Assembly (NCBI GenBank): GCA_930367205.1
Contig: OV884009.1
Location: forward strand, 82,357,189-82,421,188
Direction: 5' to 3'
Source: Acanthosoma haemorrhoidale
Taxonomy: Eukaryota > Arthropoda > Insecta > Hemiptera > Acanthosomatidae
Length of the DNA: 64,000 nucleotides
The position numbers and the translations under genes were made by a program. Each line of letters opens with the position of its first letter. The stretch's first letter is position 1. The notes beneath the pieces were generated by a model. That model saw only the letters and a list, made by a program, of their open reading frames with translations. It ran no database searches and was not told the origin of the DNA. Of this stretch, positions 1 to 13,575 are shown piece by piece.

Positions 1-962
1 TGTTTACACTAGGCCCTGTGGTATTAGGCTTAACATTGTCTTGCCACTAGCCATAACATATAATAGATGTCATATAAAAATTGGTTATGTTTTGTGAAGT
101 ATGGGACTACCGAATGGTCCTGAGATGAGACAGCTCTTGTTTCGGTTGTGACCGAATGAGTTTTACTATCGTTACTTCCTCAATAAAATAAACCGATGCA
201 ACTATCACGGGTAATAACATTGATAGAACAAACACGAGGTTTAAACTTAGTAATTGAATACAAAACCCACCCTGGGAATGGAAATTTTCACGCCACTGCT
301 ATATAAACATAGTCTCATCAACTGGAGAGGATTTATATTGTGGTTTAATGTAACGTGCTACAACATCCGGTGCCTCCTTGAGTGGCCTTTTTGTATACGC
401 AGCTGTCTAGATCGTTGTTCCGTATGCAAAACTGTTTTTATCATTTCTTATTCGATTAAACATTCTTTTTCCACCCTCTTCATTTTGTCAAGGTTTCTGA
501 AACAGAAAAGTGCGTTAAGTGTTTAGATTTTTTCCACCCTTTGAATAAATGACAACGTTGGTGAATGTTGAACAAAACATCAATAACTGATCGTGAGACT
601 CATCACATTTTGAGCATCTTCGAGCCGATTAAACCGCCTTCCAGTTAATCCGACGCAGATTTTTTATTGTACTAACCATGTTCGTAGCTGCGGATGTTCA
701 CATATTTAAATGGCAATGCGTGGTTTTAAAATTTATTTTTTAGTCTAATTTGACTTATCACTCAAGTGCCTTAATATGTCATAAATAGGACACTACGCAC
801 AGACTTATGAATTCCACACGTGCATACCTACACCGAAACTCAGTACAGACAATTCAATTAAAAACTTTACAGAGACCTGAATCCTCGCGTACTTGGACTA
901 GCAAGACAATTCTGACACGCCACGACGACTCCGGAGGAACAGGAGTAGGGATTTATTTGATA
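1..962. other. no recognised feature
   Basis: Moderately AT-rich DNA with short chance open frames only. No Ig- or FN3-type exon is visible. Confidence 0.6.
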
Positions 963-1222
963 TTTCTTTATTGTACATTCTGCCTTATTGAGCAATAAGT
1001 AATTGTGAGAAATGATTTCATTCATACCATATTTACAGTTCTTCATTCATACAATTACAAACAGCCCCAGGACCCCCCAAATCCACATGGTTGTCACCTC
1101 CCTCGCATGGGAAAGAGGAAGCGCAGTCTTGGGAAGTCCCCCATGCTCCTCCGTAAGCCACGTCACCGGATATGAGCCAGGGAGGCTGACAAAGGGCGCT
1201 ACAGCTATAGCCGCTTAGGATA
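963..1222 (-). repeat. dispersed repeat A, copy 1
   Basis: This is a copy of a family found seven times in the window, all in one orientation. On the minus strand it ends with GCAGAATGTACAATAAAG, just past TTATTGCTCAATAAG. The family ends in an AATAAA-like signal and short A-rich tract while the other end varies, the shape expected of 5'-truncated non-LTR retroelements (LINE or SINE). No protein domain was recognised in it. Confidence 0.8.
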
Positions 1223-2865
1223 ATTTATTAAGTTAAATAAAATGTCGTCAACATAATCCCTCATATGGGGAAGCATCACTGGTGTTCCTTCCGGCATGTC
1301 ATTCATGCCTAATTATTCACTCATCATCTCATTCACTGAATTGTCATTAATTTTCGGTATTAGTTGTGAATAAATCAATATGACAAAAACTATTATTATT
1401 ATGCTCCTCTAGGAAGACCAGTTATATCAATATGGCGTAGTAGTGTTTGTATTAATAATTATTATTATTTTACTATAATTAGGTACAAGTTCAAGGAGTA
1501 AGTGTAACCAAGTAAGGGTTTACAGGTAACCAATGTTAAGTTTTAAATGTATATATGATAAAAACTAATGGTTTAAAAGCATAACTTAATTATCTGAAAT
1601 ACGATAGACGTTTAAAAGACTGTGGTGAAAATAAGAAAGTATATTGTTCGTTAGATAAAGTTGGACCAGTCGAACCAATGGCTACATGTTACACGTTTTA
1701 CCAGATTTCAAGGAAAATGTTATATAAGTGGCAGTACAGGGCTTCCTAGGAAAAACCTTACTCAAATGGTTGGAAAAATCGGAAAGTTACTCAAAGCAGG
1801 GGTTGAGTAACCATGAAAATTTTTTTATGTAAAGTTACGGTGTGTAATATATGCGGCTGAAGAACGCTAACGTTTCATTAACATGTTATAAGAAGAGTAT
1901 TCACAACTTTTTCACGCAGTTTCATTTAGAGATGGTAATTTTGTGTGAACGTTTTCCTTTATGGCCCAGAGATGCCGGAAATAAAAGCAACCTTATGAAA
2001 AATAACGACTATTCAATTATTAAATGAATGTTTTCCTATCATATTAAGTAGGGGGTGGTTTGGAATACATATTTTATGTTGGAAATCCAATTCACTGTAG
2101 TAAAAAGTAATGCAAATGCCAAGAATATCGTTTTGGCAACAGTTACCAAACCCTGAATTGAAAAAGAATCAAAATTGACTTAATTGTTTTCAATGTTTCA
2201 AATAAATTAAAGTTTAAAAGTAACTAGTTTTTTTTAGGAATTTGATGTCACTGTAATACTTTGTGTCACACAACGAAAGGTCTATACATTATTGACCAGA
2301 CCATACAAAGTGTGTTCCTGTCGGCAGACGTGGTTTTTTCCGTGGTTGGGAATCAACAGATAAATGTAAAATGGATTATCAGGTGACGACAAATGAGACA
2401 CCGACGAAACGTGGACTGCGGCAAATGTTGACTGAATGCCTATCATAGGTCATAGCCCAGCCGTTCAATGCTCTGTGTTTAAATTTACCTGGCCTTTGTT
2501 TCATATCAGTTTGTTGATGCTTATTCTTGTTGACTTTGTACGCGTAAGCAGTCGGCTACGTCCTGCTATTTTAATACCGTATAGCAAAGCCTCCGTTAGA
2601 CCTTCAAGGATTCATCTCATGAACAATTCTTACTTGGTGATAACATTAGAGAAAAATTTATTCTTCAGAGTACGAGTACTCACCACTAGTGACACATGTG
2701 TGTAGTTATTTTCATATGTTAGAAAGAAAAAAAACTTGGAGGCTCTCAGAATATATATTTTTCATTGATATACCGTCCTCACTCGACGTTTCTCCTATTC
2801 AGGTATCATCTGGTCTACAATTTAGGACAATATACAAACATTTAAACAATTTGTTTATATTTTAA
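1223..2865. other. no recognised feature
   Basis: AT-rich sequence with a TAT/ATT-rich patch near 1390-1475. Nothing with coding character. Confidence 0.6.
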
Positions 2866-3720
2866 CAATCTTTATTAAGATAAATTTACAATTGGCCTTT
2901 TAGTGGGCAATGAGTAACTGTGATTAATGTTCTCATTCATACCATATTTACAGTTCTTCAATCACACGCTCATTCATGCGGTATTTACAAACAGCTTAGA
3001 GACCTTCCAAATACACATCGTTGTCACCTCCCTCGCATGTGAAACAAGAAACGGAGTCTTGAGAAGTCCCCCACGCTCCTCCATCGGCTGATGGCACGGC
3101 TGTGTCACCGGATAAGAGCCACAGACGTTCAGTATATGGTTGGAGAAACTTGCCATTGCCAGGACACTTACGTTTAATCAGTGAAAAATGAGAACACGTG
3201 GGCCGTAAATTTTGAATTGGCGATGGCCACATAAATTATGTGCTTGGTTTTAAAATGTAGATCTAGCGACACTGTCTATAAAAAAAACATTTGATAGAAG
3301 TTTTGACGTCATTCAAGACTTTTCTATTAAACAAGTAAAAAAAATAAATATGCAAACTCACTATATGATTATAATGTGTACAATATGTTTAAATAAAAGA
3401 AATATGTGTTCATGTTCAGTTATTATTAATATCCGCTCTTGAAGTTAGATTGACTTAGAAAGAGTGACAAGTCGAGGACAGCCCCAGGTGGGAAAAGCTC
3501 TAGGTACGCCACTGCCGAATTTGTCACCCACATCACAGTCAAACTGTTCTCTCCTACTGGAATTTGGCAGAAATTCTTTGACGAGGAATTAAGGAATCGC
3601 ATCAGTCTGAGCTTAACAACAATGTTCTTCGCACAGTCGACTACTTTATCTGACTGGCCGCTAGCCACGTTTTCTCCTACCAATTCAACATGTCTTAATT
3701 CTAATTTTAGAGACATTTGT
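2866..3720 (-). repeat. dispersed repeat A, copy 2 (long)
   Basis: The first 370 bases match copy 1 and extend it. The block at 3185-3550 matches 13325-13570 in copy 3, including AAGCTCTAGGTACGCCACTG. A 96-codon open frame on the minus strand (3426-3716) falls inside it but is not recognisable. This is the longest contiguous copy in the window. Confidence 0.75.
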
Positions 3721-4904
3721 ATACATCCGTTTTATTTTTGAAGCTACGGAGTTTCTCTTTCGGGCCACTTTGATAGTATACATTTTCAAATGATATTATA
3801 TTGCATTCAATTAATTTTTGCAATCGTTTAATTAAGGTGATCTGGTATCATTGAAGTTCAATTTTTTGACGCAGAATATCAATGAAGTAAAATGTTCCCA
3901 CCTTTCTTTTACCCTCAGGCCGCTAGTCCTGTCCGCTAGTTGTTTTTTTAGTTCCATTCCTCTTCCTGTATCTGAAACAGATGAACCTGGAGTTCAGTTG
4001 CCTGTGAAATACAGACAACTAAAACATATATCCAGGAGCGTGTTCATAATTCTCACAAATGAGTTCGAGACAAATTTGTGTTTTATTCAGATATATCTTT
4101 TTTTATGAAAAAAATAGTTGACTGTTAGGTAATAGCACATTGCTACCAATTACCCGTCATAAAGTTATTTTGATCATATTATGTAGCCAAGAAAAATATG
4201 TTTAGGAAAAAGAATTTTAACTCGAGTAGTGATATTAGGAAAACAAAGTTTTAGAAGAAACCGTTATCTTTATTTAAAATTGTTACATTAACATTACATA
4301 GAGGAATTTTCATTTACGATTATATTTTTTTTTCTTTTAATTTATTAATTCATTTTAGTATCAACCGTAGTTTTTCAAACGACATCACCAAACACAAGAA
4401 ACCAAAGATATTGATGTAAATGTACATTGAATGCATTCTAGCGGTGACTACTTCAACTAACATTCTACTTAAATGCATCAAACCTAACATTTTGTTGAAT
4501 ATTTTGAAAACAAATTGAATGCGCTTAATTTCTCTGGTATTGGTTACAATTTTATCTGATATAATGAATAGTATAATTTTCATTTAGGCATTAGTTAAAA
4601 ATTCGTTAATTTTGTAAAAATTTATTTTAATGTTAATAGTTGTTTTCTTGTAGATAAACCAGATGTTATTGCTTCAAAATTTTAGGTGCCCATAAATGTA
4701 TATCACGTACTCATTTCGTCTTAATTATTTTGTAAAAAATGTCAAGTGTGATTTTACACACAACTAACAGCATAAAAAAGGATTTGCATGGCATTGTGTG
4801 CATATTCCACTTAAGTCCCAACAGATTATGATATGATAATATTTATTTTTTATTAACAGCTATTTGTTAACTAATTTAATTCCCCTTCTTTATTATTTAT
4901 GGGG
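3721..4904. other. no recognised feature
   Basis: AT-rich, with chance open frames only (for example 3851-4108). Confidence 0.6.
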
Positions 4905-5175
4905 TTGCTATTACTTTAAGCATCTCTGGAGCATCAAATGGAACATTCTTGGAAAATATCATCCCTCTATTTGAAACTAGGGTTGGAAACACAATTTCGA
5001 TGCCAGTTTTAATGACTCTTTTAATTGTAATCCATTAAAGTTTCAGTGCATGATACGTATAATTAATCAGGGAGAGATTTGATTTCCTTAACATGCCCAG
5101 TATGATGGGGAAATATTTATTTTTAATTGCTAATCAATTTATAAATGAACCTTCATTATTATTCAAGGAATTGCT
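4905..5175 (+). repeat. dispersed repeat C, copy 1
   Basis: Similar to 44704-44960, with shared stretches around AAAATATCATCCCTCTATTTGAAA, TAATCCATTAAAGT and ATTAATCAG. A shorter match lies at 10935-11000. The type of element is unknown. Confidence 0.6.
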
Positions 5176-7804
5176 TTTATGTTAATTTAAAGTTTCTAAC
5201 ACAAAATTAATTGCAGTTTTAAAAATTTGTTGTTACTATTCTTTAAAAAGTCAAATTTCAGATTATTTATAATGAAGTTTATCTTGATCGTTGTCCTTAA
5301 TTTGACACCCTATTCTAAGACATAAAAATAGTTTTTTAATACCAAGTTATTAATTAATCAATTTATCATGTTGTATTGACATGGCAGTATTTTTCATGTC
5401 ATCACATCAATTGGGCGCTCCATGTAAACCAGTATGTAAAGACTCATTACTTTGATGCTGCATCAAAAATAATTTCAAAATTATTCAAAAAAACGGTTTA
5501 GACGCCAACAATTGAATTCACATAATTAACGTCGTTTCAGCTGATTTCAATCAGTTTCTGTTCTTAAATATTTATCAAACAATAGATTGGAGTTTGATTC
5601 AGGCAGTAGGCTGAAATTTCTTGTATTGCCAGACATAAAATATTTTCCTGTCAATAAGCTATTATAAATGATAATTTGATTATCATTAAACTGCCACAAA
5701 CAAGGCTCTGAGCCATTCCACTGTATGCAGCTCATAAGTGGTTTTTTTTTAGAGAAGGGCGTTTGTAAAGCAACTACTTATTGAAATGTTTTGAGTCCTT
5801 AGATTTATTTAAGTCCAATTGCCTGTGGTTGACTACTGCTCCTTGTTTGTAGAGGGAGGCACTGGAAGTCAACTGTCCAGAGCAGCAAGGAAACAGAACA
5901 ATTTGTAGGTGAAAAGTGTCAACATTTTCTATGCCGGGCATAACAGTAACACTAATGGTAGATCTAAGACATATGGTTTGATAAGCTGCTTAGTAATTTG
6001 ACAATGGTCTCAGATTTACAGTTGGAAATAATATAAGCGCTTGAAACATTGTTATATGTGGGTCCGTAAGTTCCTGGACAATTGCATCTGTTAAAAATGC
6101 CTGGAAATTGAAACTGCGCTTCGTGTTACCGGAAGGAATTAAGGTTAGCTGTCAAAGGTACTACGATAATGCTGAAGCTTTCTGTTAAAAAACGTGGTTT
6201 AGGCAAAGAACAGAAAAACACCGCCCCCACATGGGGCAAGTGTGTCCAGTGGGGGGAGGGGGGGGGAGAAACTCCGATTTATTAAAACACTAGAAGAGCT
6301 GACAGATCTTCTGCTTTGGCTTGTCTTTGACTTCTACTGTTTCTAAAAGGACATAGGTCTTTCTCTCTCACTCCGTTTCTGGAGAAGTGTACCTGGCAAA
6401 AAACTACTCATACCAATGGAATAGGAGAACAGAGGGCGTCATAGTGAGAGTAAACAAGACTGGAGGAGTTTGGTCTTCGTTGTTGGTCCCTCATCAGGAC
6501 CAGAGACATTCCTCTTTCTACACCCCATCTCCAAGACCAGACGCTTTTCAAGAGACGTCCTCCGCTGCTCAAGACGTCCTAAATGAGTGAGCGCACAATT
6601 TTATTCTTGAAAATATCAACCAATTACATTCAAAGGCCACTATATGGGGTTTTTTAATTTGTGATTTGAACTAGTTAGATTAATAAATTTTCGTTGTAAT
6701 ATGATTTTCATTTATAATATTAATTTACTCTTATAAATAAGTTGGAAGTCAATTTCTAATTTATAAGCATGCAAAAAATAGTATTAATTAATGCAGTTCT
6801 TAATAAACCTTTCCTCAATTTCCTATTTATTATTGAATATTATTATTGCCCCTGACTAAAATTAAATTTAAATAAACTATTCACTCACGGAACATATTCT
6901 TAGACAAACGACCAAGATTATTAGTAAAGTAATTAACAAAAGTTAATTACAATCAAAAAATTAAATATAAAAAAAAATTAAAATAAGGGCAGACAAGAGG
7001 GGTTCATGTTATTATATATATATACATATCAGATACGACCACGCGCATGTTTGGCATATCTTCATGTAAATAACATAGATGATCACGCACATTAATATTT
7101 TATGTGTTAAATGGAATCCTTCCTCTTATCTGAAAATTTTACTACGTGTTGAGAACTTGGCAGTTGAAATCGTCAAAAAATCCTGCAGAAGATAAGCGAA
7201 CTGACACTGATATTTTTACTTGATTGAATGACACTTTCCTCAAAAGAAAGCAACCCCAGGCTTCAAAGTGTCCGATGAGTCATTATTTTAGCTTCTTGGG
7301 TTTCGGAAGGTACTAATTCAAAGTTAATTACAATTTTTACCTAAGATTGTTTTAGGTAGATACTATTATTAACATTACGGCAGAAAAAAATCGTAAATAT
7401 ATACGTATAGTTCTATGAAAAAAATTCATTAACAGTAATAAAATACAGCAGGCGTTGACGACCAGAATGTTTTACCGTTCTAAACACCAACCTCAAATAA
7501 ACCCTGAACCATACCATGGTACAAAGGAAGAATACCGAATAATAAACCTTTAAATCCAAGCCAACCCGTCATGGCTGGTTTTATTTCTACGAATAATGCT
7601 CATAAAAGAGACTTTAATTTAATGTTTCGGATTGAGGATAAAACATAAACAGAACAGTTTGTAATCATGCCAAGAATGCCGTTAAAATAGTCTATTCAGC
7701 CCAAGGGTCCATGAACAACACAGCCTCAACGATGGCGAAGCTTCAAACTTTTAATTCTTTGAGTGGCAAATATGTTCTGTTTTAGAAGGGACAGACAGGA
7801 CACT
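5176..7804. other. non-coding, with a small GC-richer patch
   Basis: Mostly AT-rich. 6215-6600 is richer in G and C, has a run of G near 6240-6267 and a 67-codon frame I cannot identify. A TA run lies at 7012-7024. Confidence 0.5.
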
Positions 7805-8170
7805 ATAGCAGGTTCGCATGAGACTGGACGATTGCCAAGCGCAAGCACAATGACTAATGTGGCCAATTGCACATCCCCATTGCCTTTTGCTCTCCTCTCC
7901 TCCTAAGCTGGAGCCTTAGTCGCATGTCCTGGGGATCGCCCTGGTTGTCGAGTCAACACCGCTACGATGTGCGCATTTGTACATCTCTTTTGCCTCTTGT
8001 TGCTCACCTCTCCTCCTGCCCTGGTGGTAAATTTGAACCTGGTCACAAGTCGGGACGATTGGTTTATTTCTCGTGTCAACATTGAACCAATGATGGCTTT
8101 TTACTACACCCCATTTGTCTATCTCCTGTTGCTCTCCTCTCATCCTAACTTGAAACCTATCAGTCGTTTT
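7805..8170. repeat. diverged minisatellite, about three units of 115-125 bp
   Basis: Units start near 7849, 7964 and 8089 and share segments such as TTTTGCTCTCCTCTCCTCCT, TTGTTGCTCACCTCTCCTCC and TGTTGCTCTCCTCTCATCCT. The stretch from 7805 matches the tail of a unit. Open frames here in both strands are by-products of the repeat. Confidence 0.75.
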
Positions 8171-9479
8171 CTCTGTATATTTATGATGATAACGGTAAAA
8201 AAAAACGATTCAATCGATATGAAATTATAATTGCATTTTCCATAACACATCGAAAAATAGGAATTTATTTTGGTTAAATCAGAAGAATGAAAAAAATAAA
8301 TGTGAAATAAGTCAGACCCGTATCACAGGGTATACCCGTATACTCCATTCAACCAGCTGTCATTATTGGTACTTAAGTTTAAGATCTGCTTTTTGCTTAG
8401 CACAAATATTATTTTATTAGCAACATCTGCCCTTCAAGCCCATCGAAGCCCTGACTTCCTTACTGGGCTCATTTTGGGAACTGTTTCGCATCACCGAAGG
8501 TTGGCTATCATCGGTTGCCACCTTTTCCGAACAACCATGACACAAGAAAATAATTTCTGAAACCAATAAGCTTTGTTGATAGACTGAACTTCCATCCAGG
8601 AACGGGGGGAGGGGGCGTTGACAGCGGTTTGTCTTTCTTTGTATATCTATGCTTAACGGTAGTCGTAAAAATGATTTAACTAAATTTTAGCTTAGGATCT
8701 AGTGTTTTAGGACCTTTATTATTGTTTATAAAACGAATTCACTAATTCCTGATTCAGGCAGCCATTTATTTTTAGTTACAAGGCGAACAACGACATCCCA
8801 ATAAGAAAAACCCTTATAGGAACCCGGAATTGAATCGGGATTTCCGGGTAGTTTGGCGCTCTAATGGACATGGAGACGTCACCACAATTATAATTGTTTC
8901 TAATGGTCATCCTTGCTCCATCTAAATGGTGCTAACTTATAGCTTCAAGCAAATATATCCTAAATTAGAATAAATTCTTATGAAGGATAATCTATTAACC
9001 TCACCCACATTATAATAATTATGTATATTAAATAATATCTTTGACGTGTGTGGTGTGTCTACTGTTATTAAATTAGCGTAATCAAACACCGCTTAGCTAT
9101 GATTGTGTAGTATATATGTATCGATAGTATATAGTATATATATACATATATATTTATCCCAGGGATCCTCCAATTCTTCCGAAGATTGTCACCATCCCGG
9201 CATTTGGTGAAGGAGGCAATGATTTGAGAGAATCCAAGCTACTCCTATAATAAAACCTAAAGGTTTTTTTTATCATTGATACTTTTTCTTCTAAATTTAA
9301 AGTATTAAATTATCTGTCTTATGTTAAAGCTAATAAGAAGAATATGAATTATGTAGTCAATATGTACATCAATGTATGTAAGTAAATTGTAAAAATATCT
9401 TTCTCTCTAATGAATTTAGATTGGGGAAGATGTGTGTATTCACACTCTACTCCAGTATGATCCATTAACTGCGGTGACA
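8171..9479. other. no recognised feature
   Basis: AT-rich, with a TATA-rich tract at 9105-9155. Confidence 0.6.
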
Positions 9480-9930
9480 TGAATGGATCTACTGTTGTGC
9501 TCCCTCCCACAAGGACCTACCTTCACCTCAGCGCAGCGGAGGGAAGATGAATGACTCTAATGGACGCAAGTATTTGAGGAATGAGAGTGTAGTGGGGACG
9601 TTTGGAGGAGCCCTTGGCCACGATAGCTGACAATAAGCTGTACGCGGGGGTGGGGGGAGGTGCAGAGGGGGCTTTTCTCAAAGGGGGAAAGTGATGCCGG
9701 TGATGGCCGCGGCAGATGGGGACAGACAGTTAATTTTAATCGAGTTTTGAACCCGGGCCAGCAGATGGACAGTAGGGAACTTGACCGCGAAACCTTGGCA
9801 GCGGCGCGGTCCTCCCATCGCCCCTTTTCCACATGCAGACCAGCACAGCTAAATAATTACCCACACAATACGAGTAGAGAGCTTCGTCTTACTGGTATTG
9901 CCTTATCCTGTGATGGAAATGGCTAGAGAG
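9480..9930. other. GC-rich patch upstream of the kinase exons
   Basis: This stretch is markedly GC-rich in AT-rich surroundings, with CG dinucleotides, G runs and CAGATG repeated at 9711 and 9763. Overlapping open frames on both strands are probably a by-product of composition. It could be a regulatory or promoter region, a conserved non-coding element or an unrecognised insertion. Nothing in the sequence decides between these. Confidence 0.35.
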
Positions 9931-12639
9931 ATGTTGCGGAGACGATTCTAATGAAAGCTATATTGCCTTTTTGTGATTATATATCATTAAAATTCCATTT
10001 TATATAAACATTGTTGAACAGCAAGTCACTTTTGAAGTAAAACAGACATGGAAAGCAGATAGAAAGTTGGGGGGCTATTAAGCATATTGTTTTTGGTATA
10101 TTGCTAGTGAATAAAACTCAAATTTATGAAAACTACATGTAGTATGGTTTTACCCCAAACATGAGATAAGGAGGGCGTGGAGGGGGGAAAGATAGGGAGG
10201 GGTTGGGGAATTTGGTTTTTCTGTAGGATCACATTCATTTTATCATCATCAAGCAATTTACAAACTAATGACGCATAATTGTTTTTCAAGGTAATCCCTT
10301 GATCAAGGTAACTTTGATGCATCAAATAAAACAATCATCATCAACAAAATACTACCCTCTACATTAACCTGGGGTTTTGATGACCGTTTTAATGGTTTAT
10401 TGTATAGTCTTAAATTCATGGTGTGTATAAAAAATTTAACATATTTAATTCCTATTAATACGATATCCTACTCAAAATGATAGGAAAATATAAATAAGTT
10501 TATAATGGGATGAAATTAAATTTTTAGCATCTACTAGGATCTTATGAAACTAGCAATACAACAGCCATATAAGATACCACATTCTAAAAAAACTCTCGTT
10601 AAGTTACTAGACTTTTTGAGTTTTTTCCATGTTTAAAAATTTTGTGTAAAATATTAATGTGTTGGTCAAAATAATTATATTTATTGATTAAATATGTGGA
10701 AAAAAAATTGCTTTTTGTGATCATAGTTTGAAAAATTCCAGTGATCATAAACAGAATTAATGGTCCCGTAACTGCTGTGAATACGATTATGAAACTGTTT
10801 AACGTTTTTTTGTATTCACTTTAACACATGTCCGAAATCATTATTAATCAGGATTTTGAAATCTTTAATTAAAAGCAATCGATTAATTGATGACCCTTCT
10901 GTTTATGGTTTTGTCTTATGCTTTGGACCTTGGGCTAATAAACTAAAACTTTAACGCAAAATATCATCCCCTATTTGAAAATAGGGCTGCGAAAAAATTG
11001 AAAACAAGAAAATATATATTTTTTAATGCCAATGACAAATCATGATTTATAAATATCTGTGTTGCTTCAATATCAAAGTTGTTCAACCAAACAACTGTAA
11101 GAAAAGCTGTTTTTACTGGCACTTGTGCCGTTTGATGGCCTTGGCCAGAGGACCTGTCTCTAAATAGTGTCTTCGCAGCCTCCAGACCACAGACTGTAAA
11201 ACCTTTAGGCTAAGTACAACCTTATCTTAATTCGAATCCTTTCCTCGTTCCTCTTCGCTATCAAGGCTGTCAGAATTAAAAGCAGTTGGAGATTTTTAGT
11301 TGGCACAATATTACAGGTTTTAGAAGCTATCTCAAGTTAGCTAAAAATTACAGGATTGAACAATATATACAACATCTATGTGTTAATTAATACTTATTTA
11401 ATCAAGTCTGGTACAATTGCGGATAATGTACATATAGACTAGAAGATTCTTTTAAATGAATCATAACATTACGCTAAATATCAAAAAAGTAGAGTTATGT
11501 TTTATTTTTACAAACTAGTTTACATGAAATTAACAAGGGAACTGCTATTAACAGAAAGAAAAAAAAGATTACACCTCAGAAAAAATGCGTCATTTATCGT
11601 GGATAGTTGTAAAATGAAGCATAGTTTTTGTATGTGATAATTGAACAATATTAGCCAGTCGGTGATAATCATGCTTTCGTAGATGATGGACAAGAATGTT
11701 TGCTTTAAGAAAACAAACTATTATTTAAATTCCGATTCACAATAGCATTCCCGCCGGTTCATTGCCATTCCAGGATGTATTTTAGTAATACGGGGTGAAC
11801 CCTTCCATGTGGGACTATATTAAATAATAGGTCGACTGGCAATGGTCTTTCCGAAGACTCAGCATCTACCAACATCACTGCACTTCACACAACACAATTT
11901 GCCGATAGATTAGTGCCATATGTAACTACTTTGATTTTAAATGTGCTTCCTCGACGTGTATCGTTATTAGAATTATACGAATTGAAATTTCCTAGCCCGA
12001 TTGGGGGGAGAGGCTCTACTTATAAACGAGTAGAGAACAATCGTCTTTTGCCTGTCGTCTATATGTCTCTAGTTACCAAAGTTGCCAAAAAAAATATCCA
12101 TTCAGTTTTAAAGCTATACTTCACGACATCTAAAAATATGTTGAGCAATTGCAATATCGAAAATGTGTGAAATCAAACTTTAAAACATAAGCCATAAGTT
12201 TACAGTTTTTAAGAATCACCTTCGCACAGACGCTATTAGATATGTAAGGTTATGATTTTCCACAAGAGTAAAAACACCGATTTTATTATGATACAGCTTT
12301 GTTGATCACTATTTGGGCTATTCAAAATGTATTTTGTTTAGAAGCAGCTTCCAGTGACCCATTTAATTTTACCAAAAAAAAAGTATTTTTTGTCTTAAAT
12401 ATCAAGTGGTATTCAACAAGTAAGTATTTGATCAATATTTAAAAAAAAACACGGGTTCCTAATGTTATATAAAACTTACTCGTAACGTAAAAACACAATC
12501 TACTTCTTTTAATTTATTTAGTTTTTTATGTCTACGTGTTTATACATACTAAAACATATGCGATTAAGATAATAATTTATGTAATAAAATTTTCGTGGGT
12601 AAAAAGGTAAATTATAAATCTCTGATATAATTTTTATTG
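9931..12639. other. no exon recognised
   Basis: AT-rich. A short repeat C copy lies at 10935-11000 and an 85-codon frame at 11913-12170 that I cannot identify. Confidence 0.55.
10935..11000 (+). repeat. dispersed repeat C, short copy
   Basis: Contains AAAATATCATCCCCTATTTG and AAAATAGGGCTGCGAAAA, matching copies at 4905 and 44704. The preceding bases may also belong to it. Confidence 0.5.
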
Positions 12640-13575
12640 TGATAAAATTACAATCTGCCTTATTGAGATATAAGTAATTGTGTTCAATGTTTTCATTCAT
12701 ACCATATGTACAATTATTCATTCGCTCGCTCATTCATACAGTATTTACAATCAGCCCAGAGACCTCCCAAATCCGCATGATGGTGATGATAATGATTGAT
12801 ATAATTAGAAAAAAAATTATCGAGGCCACTAATCGTTAGATCTACTCGTATAAATTCATTTCAACTAAATGTTAAAATATAATAAATAACGTCTCGTTCA
12901 TTTCTTTTCGTATAACAATTACTAGGTGGATGGTTGTGTTTATTAATGACATTGTTACAAAGTGTCAAAAATAATAAATGAGAAAATAAAATCAGAATTG
13001 ACAATGGTATTTTCAGTCTGTCGAACGCAGTTATTCATGATCATGATTTCTTTTAATGGGAACTATTTATAAATAAAACACAACTTAGATATGCATTGCA
13101 TATCAGACTAAGTTTATTTTAATTATGTGAATGCCGATAATAAACTAATTCGAATTTTAAAAAACATGACATATAAATAAATACAAACAAAAACTAAATA
13201 CAATTATTGGCTATCCAAGTTCACTACTCTCAAATTTAAATCATTTTGGTTTTTTTCTTATAAATGTGGCACATTATAAATATATAATATAATACAAGTC
13301 GGTGGTCTGACTCGTCAGCATTAAAGAGAAAAAAGAAAACACGTGAAAGAAAGAAAATTTGGAATTGGTGATGGACAAATAAACGTTTGCCAACATCATT
13401 CAAGACTTTACATTTCATCATTATGCGTCTGTTTAAACAAAAGAAATAATTTTATTTATGTTCCGTAATTGTTAATAACCACCCGTAATTTTGATTGTCT
13501 TAGAAAGGAACACATATTAGGGACCATCCCAGGCGGCTTAAGCTCTAGGTACCCCACTGGTCAAATCTAAGTACA
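12640..13575 (-). repeat. dispersed repeat A, copy 3, with unique middle
   Basis: 12640-12780 matches the 3' end of the family and 13325-13570 matches the distal block of copy 2. The 540 bases between have no counterpart, so this copy carries an insertion, or copy 2 a deletion. Confidence 0.7.

Noticed and set aside
254..526. 90-codon frame as a gene
   Set aside because: No domain, no start context and ordinary composition, so a chance frame.
3426..3716. 96-codon minus-strand frame as a gene
   Set aside because: It lies inside repeat A copy 2 and is not kept open in the homologous copy near 13470-13570.
7867..8230. Open frames of 72-87 codons with hydrophobic text
   Set aside because: They lie in the diverged minisatellite and follow its pyrimidine-rich units.
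13081..13112. Short hairpin around ATATGCATTGCATAT
   Set aside because: Small and AT-rich, with no sign of a target duplication or second copy.
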